Shown one piece after another: positions 54,429 to 61,370 of a stretch of 64,000 nt of DNA. The stretch is taken from NCBI GenBank assembly GCA_947453885.1, contig CANGIF010000003.1, forward strand, positions 62,001 to 126,000. Direction: 5' to 3'. Each line of letters starts with the position of its first letter. Within the stretch, counting starts at the first letter, position 1. Position numbers and translations under genes: made by a program. Source of the DNA: Flavobacteriaceae bacterium. GTDB lineage: Bacteria; Bacteroidota; Bacteroidia; Flavobacteriales; Flavobacteriaceae. Below the pieces are notes generated by a model. It had not been told where the DNA came from and did no database searches. It saw only the letters and a list, made by a program, of their open reading frames with translations.

Positions 54429-55802
54429 TTAATTTCCGGATAATTTATCTGGATTGTAGCCAACATACGGCATTTCTGTTTCGTTAAAAACCACTCCAAA
54501 TTGTTCCAATTCACTCAAAATCGGTTCGTAGATTTCTTTAGTAATGGGTAATAAGACACCTCTTGCTTGTATATTGTTATTCAAAATTTGCAAAGTTGCC
54601 ATTGCTACTGGAAGTCCAACGGTTTTTGCCATAGCTGTATAGGTTTGATCGGTACCAATACAAACCATTTTAGAATCTATTTGTTTGCGTTCACCGTTTA
54701 ATTCGTATCCAAATTTATGATACATTACAATCATGTCTTTGTCGTGGGGCTGTAAAGTCCAACTGTCGTTTAAAATTTTTTCTAAAATTTGAGCCGGAGT
54801 AGCATTTGGCAAATCAACTCGTTTAGTAGCATTAAATAAATCGAGTTCCAAAAGCTTGTCCCACATTACATCATCTTGTTCGATACCCAGTTGTAAACGT
54901 GTTTTCATTTCAACCGAATCTGAAGGCGAATACGGTAAGAACAGGTTAATAAAATCGCGGTAGGAAAGGTGTTCCGAATCGTCAATTGTATAAGTATCGT
55001 CAGTCATACCAAGTTGTACAAACATGTTCCAAGCTTTTGAAAAACCTACTTTTCTTATGGTGCCTCTGTATAGGGTTAGTACCTCTGATAGTCCGTAAAC
55101 GTTTCGGTATTTCAATGAATCGCGATTGGCGTATCCTTCAAATTTTCCATATCCTTCTACTTCTAGAAATTCGGTTCTTCTAAACAATCTGTTATACGGA
55201 ATGTATTTGTACTTTCCTTCTTGAATGAATTTAGCAGCACCGCCTTGTCCGGCTAATACAACATTTCGAGGAGCCCATGTAAATTTGTAATTCCACAAAT
55301 TAGTATCCGATTCAGGAGCAACTAAGCCGCCACAGAAAGATTCAAACAAAAGCACTTTACCGCCTTTTTGATGAATTTGATCAATAACTTTCATAGCGCT
55401 CATGTGGTCAATTCCTGGGTCGAGACCAACTTCATTCATAAAAACAAGGTTGTTGGCCTTTACTTCGTCATGTAATTCCTGCATGGCATCGCTAATGTAG
55501 GAAGCAGTTACCATGTTCTTTTTAAATTTCAAACAATCTTTGGCCACTTCAATGTGCATAAATGCCGGTAGCATTGAAATGACAATAGTTGCTTTTTGAA
55601 TTTCGGCTTGCCGCTGTGTTACATTATGAATATCAAATGCAATTGGCGTTGCATTGGGATGGTTGCTGCATTTTTTTTGAGCTAAAGCTAACGATAAATC
55701 GGCAATGGTTAAATGTAACTTTTCTGTAACTGCTTTGTTTAACAAATACTGAATTAAAGTTGAAGCTGATTTTCCTGCTCCTATAATAAGAATGTTTCGC
55801 AT
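54429..55802 (-). CDS. saccharopine dehydrogenase-family protein
   Basis: 457 residues. N-terminal Rossmann motif NILIIGAGKSASTLIQYL, followed by VVISMLPAFMHIEVAKDC, VTASYISDAMQEL and NEVGLDPGIDHMSAMKVI, which are typical of the LYS9-like saccharopine reductase branch. C-terminal catalytic and substrate domain with ESFCGGLVAPESDTNLWNYKF, written here in part: FCGGLVAPESD. It likely acts in lysine catabolism via saccharopine, or on a related amino-acid adduct. The Lrp-type regulator downstream supports an amino-acid role. Confidence 0.9.
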   Translation of the reverse strand: MRNILIIGAGKSASTLIQYLLNKAVTEKLHLTIADLSLALAQKKCSNHPNATPIAFDIHNVTQRQAEIQKATIVISMLPAFMHIEVAKDCLKFKKNMVTASYISDAMQELHDEVKANNLVFMNEVGLDPGIDHMSAMKVIDQIHQKGGKVLLFESFCGGLVAPESDTNLWNYKFTWAPRNVVLAGQGGAAKFIQEGKYKYIPYNRLFRRTEFLEVEGYGKFEGYANRDSLKYRNVYGLSEVLTLYRGTIRKVGFSKAWNMFVQLGMTDDTYTIDDSEHLSYRDFINLFLPYSPSDSVEMKTRLQLGIEQDDVMWDKLLELDLFNATKRVDLPNATPAQILEKILNDSWTLQPHDKDMIVMYHKFGYELNGERKQIDSKMVCIGTDQTYTAMAKTVGLPVAMATLQILNNNIQARGVLLPITKEIYEPILSELEQFGVVFNETEMPYVGYNPDKLSGN

Positions 55803-55925
55803 AATATTTCAAATAGAACACAAATGTACTAATTTGTTGGTTTTATGAAAGGACAATAGTAGAAAAGCTTTAACTTCTCTGTTAGTTACTCCTTTGTCGA
55901 TTACAAGCGCATCTTGTTTTTTGTA

Positions 55926-55991
55926 AAAAAACAAGCACATTGAACAATTGCCTGTTTTTCTGCAAAGAATAAGATTAATCTCAATGTGCTT
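55926..55991 (-). terminator. polA terminator spanning its stop codon
   Basis: TCAATGTGCTT at 55981-55991, which contains the polA stop codon, pairs with AAGCACATTGA at 55933-55943 across a 37-nt loop. On the minus strand it is followed by TTGTTTTTTTAC. Confidence 0.6.
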
Positions 55992-58839
55992 CTAGCCAGT
56001 TTTTTCCAACACCAATTTCAACTTCTAATGGAACATCCAGTATAAACGCATTTTCCATTTCATGTTTAATTAATGGTTTGATTTGCTCTAATTCCGAAAG
56101 ATGCACATCAAACACCAACTCATCATGCACTTGCAATAACATTTTCGATTTCCAATTTTCTGAGGTTAGTTTTTTGTGAATATTTATCATCGCTATTTTG
56201 ATAATATCAGCTGCCGAACCTTGAATTGGAGCATTAACCGCATTTCGTTCAGCACCGCTTTTTACCATCATGTTCGCCGAATTGATGTCTTTTAAATAAC
56301 GACGTCTTCCTAAAACCGTTTGCACATAACCGTTTTCTCTTGCAAAATCAACTTGATTGCTCATGTAGGATTTCAACTTTGGATAAGTTGCATAATACGC
56401 ATCAATCAACTCAGCACTTTCTTTTCGGGAAAGCGATGTTTGATTAGAAAGTCCAAAAGCAGAAACCCCATAAATGATTCCGAAATTCACAGTTTTAGCA
56501 TTGCTACGTTGTTCTTTTGTAACTTCTTCTAACGGCACATTAAACACTTTTGCAGCGGTACTTCTGTGAATATCTTCATTATTTTGAAATGCTTTTATCA
56601 TGTTTTTTTCACCAGATAAAGCGGCGATAATTCGAAGTTCTATTTGCGAATAATCGGCAGATAATAACGTGTAATTTTCATCACGAGCAATAAATGCTTT
56701 TCTGATTAATCGACCACGCTCTGTACGAATCGGAATGTTTTGTAAATTTGGATTATTAGAACTTAAACGACCAGTTGCAGCAACTGTTTGCATATAATCG
56801 GTGTGAACGCGACCTGTTTTTTTATCGACTTGATTTGGTAACGCATCGATATAAGTGCTTTGTAATTTTACCATTTGACGCCAGTCCAAAATATCTTTCA
56901 CAATTGGATTGTCATTTGCCAAATAGCTTAAAATTTCTTCGCCAGTGGCATATTGACCGGTTTTAGTTTTCTTTTGTTTCGCTCCGCCAATTTTCATTTT
57001 GTCAAACAACACATCGCCCAATTGTTTTGGTGAAGCCAAATTGAATTTCTCGCCAGCGGTTTCATAGATTTTTTGTTCTAATTCTGAACTCTCTTTTGCC
57101 ATTTCCACCGACATTTCTTTCAAGAAAGGAACGTCAAGATTGATGCCTTCCAATTCCATTGCCGCTAAAACTGGAATCAACGGAATTTCGATTTTTTCAA
57201 ATAATTTTTTAGTCTCGGCTTTGTCTAAAATCGGACTGAAATTTTGTTTCAATTGAAACGTTACATCAGCATCTTCAGCAGCGTATTCTTTGATTTCTTC
57301 CAAAGCAACATCGCGCATTGATTTTTGATTTTTACCTTTTTTGCCAATTAATTCTTCAATTGATTTTGGAGAATATTTCAAATACGTTTCACTTAAAACA
57401 TCCATATTGTGACGCATATCTGGATTGATTAAATAATGCGCAATCATGGTATCGAATAATTTTCCTTTGATTTGAACTCCGTAATGTGATAGAATTTTCA
57501 AATCATATTTTATATTTTGCCCAATTTTTTCGATAGATTCGCTTTCAAAAAAAGGCTTGAATTTATCTACTAAAGTTTGTGCTTCTTCTTGGTTTTCAGG
57601 AAACGGAACGTAAAAGGCTTTTCCTTTTTCAAATGAGAATGACATGCCTACTAGTTCCGCATTCAAAGCATCAATTCCGGTAGTTTCGGTGTCAAAACAA
57701 ACCGAAGTTTGATTCATTAAATTTTGCAAAAGCAATTTCACAGGCAAATCACCTTGAATAATTTGGTAAAAATGTTCAGTGTTTTCTAAAGTTGCATAAT
57801 GAGAATGTGATTTTTCTTCGCCACTTTCTTCATCCGAAAATCCGAATAAATCAAATTGATCTTCGTTCGATTTTTTGGCTGGAGCTTTCTTTGCAGGTTG
57901 TGGTGTATCACTTGAAGTACCATTACCATTCGTGTCAATTTCGTCGTATTCTTTTCCAGTTCCAAAATATTTATCAAACTGTGCTTTCATTTGTCGGAAT
58001 TCCAATTCTTGAAACAAAGCATCCGTTTTTTCTACATCGGGTTTGGATAATTCATAATCATTAGCGTCAAACGTAACAGGACAATCGAGTAGGATAGTAG
58101 CCAATTTTTTTGACAATAATCCCAATTCGGCATTAGCTTCAATTTTATCTTTTATCGCCCCTTTTAGTTGATGCGTGTTGGCTAGAAGATTTTCCATCGA
58201 ACCATATTCTGCCAAAAATTTCTTAGCGGTTTTTTCACCAACGCCTGGCAATCCCGGAATATTATCGGCGGCATCCCCCATCATTCCTAAGAAATCTATC
58301 ACCTGTAATGGATTGGTGATTTCAAATTTTTCTAATACTTCAGGAATACCCCAAATTTCAATGTCGTTACCCATTCGAGCTGGTTTGTACATGAAAATAT
58401 TTTCAGAAACTAATTGCGCAAAATCTTTATCAGGTGTCACCATAAAAACTTTGAAACCTTCTTTTTCAGCTTGTTTTGCTAATGTTCCAATCAAATCGTC
58501 AGCTTCAAAACCCGCTTTCTCAACAATTGGAATGTGCATCGCTTTCAACAATTCTTGAATGTAGGGTACAGCAATTTTGATGGCTTCCGGAGTTTCGTCA
58601 CGATGCGCTTTGTATTCTTGATACATTTCGTAGCGGTAATCACTACCGCCTTTATCAAATGCTACGGCCAAATGATCTGGTTTTTCACGTTTGATAACAT
58701 CCATCAAAGCGTTCATAAAACCCATAATGGCAGAAGTATCCATTCCTTTAGAATTGATTCTCGGATTTTTTATAAAGGCAAAATAGCCTCGAAATATTAG
58801 TGCGTAGGCGTCAAGAAGGTAAAGTCGTTTTTGTGACAT
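55981..58839 (-). CDS. polA: DNA polymerase I
   Basis: 952 residues with all three domains. N-terminal 5'-3' exonuclease (AVAFDKGGSDYRYEMYQEYK, GFEADDLIGTLA, GMMGDAADNIPGLPGVGEKTA, each under 21 residues when split). The 3'-5' proofreading domain looks active: FDTETTG (Exo I), GQNIKYDLKIL (Exo II) and YAAEDADVTF (Exo III). Polymerase motifs A (LLSADYSQIELRI), B (RSNAKTVNFGIIYGVSAFG) and C (LLQVHDELVFDV) are intact. It fills gaps and removes primers. Single gene, cytoplasmic. Confidence 0.97.
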   Translation of the reverse strand: MSQKRLYLLDAYALIFRGYFAFIKNPRINSKGMDTSAIMGFMNALMDVIKREKPDHLAVAFDKGGSDYRYEMYQEYKAHRDETPEAIKIAVPYIQELLKAMHIPIVEKAGFEADDLIGTLAKQAEKEGFKVFMVTPDKDFAQLVSENIFMYKPARMGNDIEIWGIPEVLEKFEITNPLQVIDFLGMMGDAADNIPGLPGVGEKTAKKFLAEYGSMENLLANTHQLKGAIKDKIEANAELGLLSKKLATILLDCPVTFDANDYELSKPDVEKTDALFQELEFRQMKAQFDKYFGTGKEYDEIDTNGNGTSSDTPQPAKKAPAKKSNEDQFDLFGFSDEESGEEKSHSHYATLENTEHFYQIIQGDLPVKLLLQNLMNQTSVCFDTETTGIDALNAELVGMSFSFEKGKAFYVPFPENQEEAQTLVDKFKPFFESESIEKIGQNIKYDLKILSHYGVQIKGKLFDTMIAHYLINPDMRHNMDVLSETYLKYSPKSIEELIGKKGKNQKSMRDVALEEIKEYAAEDADVTFQLKQNFSPILDKAETKKLFEKIEIPLIPVLAAMELEGINLDVPFLKEMSVEMAKESSELEQKIYETAGEKFNLASPKQLGDVLFDKMKIGGAKQKKTKTGQYATGEEILSYLANDNPIVKDILDWRQMVKLQSTYIDALPNQVDKKTGRVHTDYMQTVAATGRLSSNNPNLQNIPIRTERGRLIRKAFIARDENYTLLSADYSQIELRIIAALSGEKNMIKAFQNNEDIHRSTAAKVFNVPLEEVTKEQRSNAKTVNFGIIYGVSAFGLSNQTSLSRKESAELIDAYYATYPKLKSYMSNQVDFARENGYVQTVLGRRRYLKDINSANMMVKSGAERNAVNAPIQGSAADIIKIAMINIHKKLTSENWKSKMLLQVHDELVFDVHLSELEQIKPLIKHEMENAFILDVPLEVEIGVGKNWLEAH

Positions 58840-59506
58840 GATTCATTTATTATAAAGTTATAGTTATTGTATTTTGGTTTACTATACAATAGTTGGTCCG
58901 TTCAGGATATCTTTTGATTTTTAATTTAATCATTTAACTAAATATTTGATGTATTCATGAATACTAATTTTTATTTTGAATTGCTCACACAACAGCAAAC
59001 GCTATAAATTACTGCTTTTATAAGTCCGTTTTATGAACACCTCCAATAGAAGCATTCAATATCAAAACAGTTTCAATTCAGAGTAAAAAAATTGAGTGCT
59101 TTTCATTAATAATTTGCTTTTTATTTCTCTTAAGTGATTTTCATGTTAGTTAATTTCTTGATAACTTCCTTTCCATTTTCCATTTACTCTCTTAAAAAAA
59201 GAGTTCAACTAATTAATAACAAAACAATTAAAACAAATAATTTGTGATAGATTTCACTACAAAATAATTTTTATTTTAGTTTAACAAAAATAGTTTTTTC
59301 TTTCCATAATCTATTCTTTTCTTTGTTGAAGTAAAGAGAATATATTTGAATTCAAATTGTTTTTAAAAATAGTTTTAGCTTTATCAAAATCAAAAGTTTC
59401 AAACAATCAATCACTTAAAAGGATGTACCACACAATTGAAACGTTATTGAAATGTTAAATTTTTAACGATAGTATTATTCTTCATTTTAAATTCATTTTA
59501 CCTTAC
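58840..59506. other. large AT-rich intergenic region
   Basis: About 670 bases between polA and the small secreted protein gene. No ORF with coding character, tRNA or strong terminator was found. A TATATTTG at 59341-59348 on the plus strand could start an unannotated transcript. Confidence 0.45.
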
Positions 59507-59514
59507 TATATTTG
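59507..59514 (+). promoter_or_regulatory. -7 element of the small secreted protein gene (TATATTTG)
   Basis: TATATTTG lies 42 bp before the ATG; the leader between is very AT-rich. Confidence 0.6.
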
Positions 59515-59555
59515 CTGAAGTAAAAAATCAATTATTAATTATTAAATTAAACATT

Positions 59556-59750
59556 ATGAAAAAAGTATTATTGTTAGCTGCTTTATTTTTAGGAACAACT
59601 GCTATGGTAAACGCTCAAACTGAGCCAGCAAAAGACGCTAAAAAAGTAGAGAAAAAAGAAATGAAAAAAGCTGAGAAAAAAGAAGCTAAAAAAGCTGACG
59701 CTGCTAAAGCTGAAGCTAAACCAGCTGCTGCTGCTCCAGCAAAAAAATAA
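59556..59750 (+). CDS. small secreted Lys/Ala/Glu-rich protein
   Basis: 64 residues. A clear signal peptide (MKKVLLLAALFLGTTAMVNAQ) is followed by 43 residues of almost only Lys, Ala and Glu (KKVEKKEMKKAEKKEAKKAD) and a Pro-Ala end. Low complexity, basic, probably helical. It has a promoter, a terminator and strong codon order, so it is likely real and well expressed. No function recognised; histone-like or envelope-charge roles are guesses. Confidence 0.8.
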   Translation: MKKVLLLAALFLGTTAMVNAQTEPAKDAKKVEKKEMKKAEKKEAKKADAAKAEAKPAAAAPAKK

Positions 59751-59800
59751 TTTAAGCTTATTAACTAGTATTTAAATATTAGCTTAATAGAAATTATTAG

Positions 59801-59831
59801 AAAAGACTGTCTTACCGACAGTCTTTTTTTT
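59801..59831 (+). terminator. terminator after the small secreted protein gene
   Basis: AAAAGACTGTC/GACAGTCTTTT stem with a TTACC loop and a T run. Confidence 0.92.
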
Positions 59832-59874
59832 GTTTATAACAATTTCAAAACATATATCTTATGCATTAAATAAC

Positions 59875-59882
59875 TATTTTTG
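59875..59882 (+). promoter_or_regulatory. -7 element of the LuxE-like gene (TATTTTTG)
   Basis: TATTTTTG ends only 11 bp before the TTG start codon, so the mRNA would have almost no leader. Confidence 0.6.
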
Positions 59883-59893
59883 CATAAAAAAAA

Positions 59894-60874
59894 TTGATTC
59901 CTACTGAAAATATTTTCTCTATTTCATCGCAAAAGCAATTTGAAAAAATGGCGTTGCAAGTATTTAGACATCAATATCAGCATAACAAAGTCTATAGAGA
60001 TTTTTGTACTTTTTTAAAAGTAGATGTTCAAAAAGTTAAATTAATTTCTCAAATTCCCTTCTTGCCAATACAATTTTTTAAAACGCATACTATTATTTCT
60101 AATAGCGATGATGTTCAACAAATTTTCACTAGTAGTGGTACAACAGGGAGTACAAACAGTCAACATTTAGTTACAGATATTTCTCTTTACTCAAACAGTT
60201 ATTTAAGAGCGTTTTCTCAATTTTATGGAAATATAGAAAACTATGTAGTTTTAGCTTTGCTTCCATCCTATCTTGAACGAGATGGTTCTTCTTTAATTTA
60301 TATGGTAAATGATTTAATTAAAAAAACGAATCAGCCTGAAAGTGGGTTTTACTTGTATGAGCACAATCTGCTTGCTGAAAAATTGATAACTTTAGATAAA
60401 TCCGGACAAAATTGCATTTTAATTGGTGTAACTTATGCCTTATTGGATTTAATTGAAAATCATGAATTTCAATTAAAAAACACAATTATTATGGAAACAG
60501 GTGGCATGAAGGGCAAACGAAAAGAAATGATTAGAGAAGAACTCCACGAACTATTATGTAAAGGATTTGGAGTACAATCTATTCATTCTGAGTACGGAAT
60601 GACAGAGTTGTTATCGCAAGCCTATTCATTAGGTAACGGAATTTTTGAATGTCCTGATTGGATGAATGTTGTAATTCGAGATACAGAAGATGCTCTTTCC
60701 TTTGCTGAAAATGGTACAACAGGCGGAATAAATGTAATCGATTTAGCAAATATCAATTCTTGCTCCTTCATAGCTACCCAAGATTTAGGAAAAAAAATCA
60801 ATTCAAATACATTTGAAGTTTTAGGAAGGTTCGATAATTCTGATATTAGAGGTTGTAATTTAATGGTTTACTAA
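59894..60874 (+). CDS. LuxE-like acyl-protein synthetase / adenylate-forming enzyme
   Basis: 326 residues of the LuxE/acyl-activating group, which make acyl-AMP and pass the acyl group to a protein Cys or another acceptor. Motifs: FTSSGTTGSTNSQHLV (ATP-binding loop), LLPSYLERDGSSLIYMV, IIMETGGMKGKRKEMI and IHSEYGMTELLSQAY. No luciferase or other lux genes are nearby, so bioluminescence is not implied. The TTG at 59894 is chosen because the N-terminal IPTENIFSISSQKQFEKMAL looks like family sequence; the first ATG (59948) would remove 18 residues. Confidence 0.87.
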   Translation: MIPTENIFSISSQKQFEKMALQVFRHQYQHNKVYRDFCTFLKVDVQKVKLISQIPFLPIQFFKTHTIISNSDDVQQIFTSSGTTGSTNSQHLVTDISLYSNSYLRAFSQFYGNIENYVVLALLPSYLERDGSSLIYMVNDLIKKTNQPESGFYLYEHNLLAEKLITLDKSGQNCILIGVTYALLDLIENHEFQLKNTIIMETGGMKGKRKEMIREELHELLCKGFGVQSIHSEYGMTELLSQAYSLGNGIFECPDWMNVVIRDTEDALSFAENGTTGGINVIDLANINSCSFIATQDLGKKINSNTFEVLGRFDNSDIRGCNLMVY

Positions 60875-60886
60875 ACTTTTATACAC

Positions 60887-60926
60887 AAAAAAAGCAGCTT
60901 CAAAATACAAGAAGCTGCTTTTTTTT
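60887..60926. terminator. bidirectional terminator
   Basis: AAAAAAAGCAGCTTC pairs with GAAGCTGCTTTTTTT, with A and T runs on both sides. It ends the LuxE-like gene on the plus strand and the Lys-rich gene on the minus strand. Confidence 0.92.
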
Positions 60927-60940
60927 ATTTGATTTTTAAA

Positions 60941-61309
60941 CTATTTTTTGTCAGAAATATAAACTTTTGCGCCTTTTTCGTTTAAATAGTATTTCCCGCC
61001 TTTTGGACCTGTATATACTTTTTTCCCTTTAAATTCACCTGTAACTTTGTCTTCTACTTTTGTAACTGTTTTTGAAGTTGTTTCTTTTACTTGTTGTGAT
61101 GATGCTTTTACATCGCCTTTTGTTTTTTCTGCTTTAACTTCTGCCGATTTCTTTTTTTCTTTTGCTACATCTACAGCAGCTGCTTTTTCTTTTTTGGCAA
61201 CTTGCTGTACTTCTTTGCTTGCATTTTCAATGGAAGGTGTTTTAACGGTTTGCCCAAAAAAACTGTTTGAACAAATTAAAACTAAACTTAATAAAAATAA
61301 TTTTTTCAT
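60941..61309 (-). CDS. secreted Lys-rich protein with PBCV-type basic adaptor domain
   Basis: 122 residues. Signal peptide (LLSLVLICSNSFFGQ), a 70-residue low-complexity Lys/Ala/Glu/Thr region that is probably extended or helical, and a C-terminal module KKVYTGPKGGKYYLNEKG followed by KVYI. That module matches the PBCV-specific basic adaptor domain, first named from chlorella viruses and often fused to enzymes as a binding tail. Here it stands alone on a secreted carrier. Function unknown; it could bind polyanions or the cell surface. Confidence 0.82.
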   Translation of the reverse strand: MKKLFLLSLVLICSNSFFGQTVKTPSIENASKEVQQVAKKEKAAAVDVAKEKKKSAEVKAEKTKGDVKASSQQVKETTSKTVTKVEDKVTGEFKGKKVYTGPKGGKYYLNEKGAKVYISDKK

Positions 61310-61370
61310 ACTACTGATTTTAAATGTTATACAACTATAATATCAAAAATCAAGCCAAAAATTTACCCTT

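Noticed and set aside
59894..60874. Bioluminescence locus
   Set aside because: Only a LuxE-like adenylating enzyme is present; no luciferase or reductase genes occur, and the family has wider roles.
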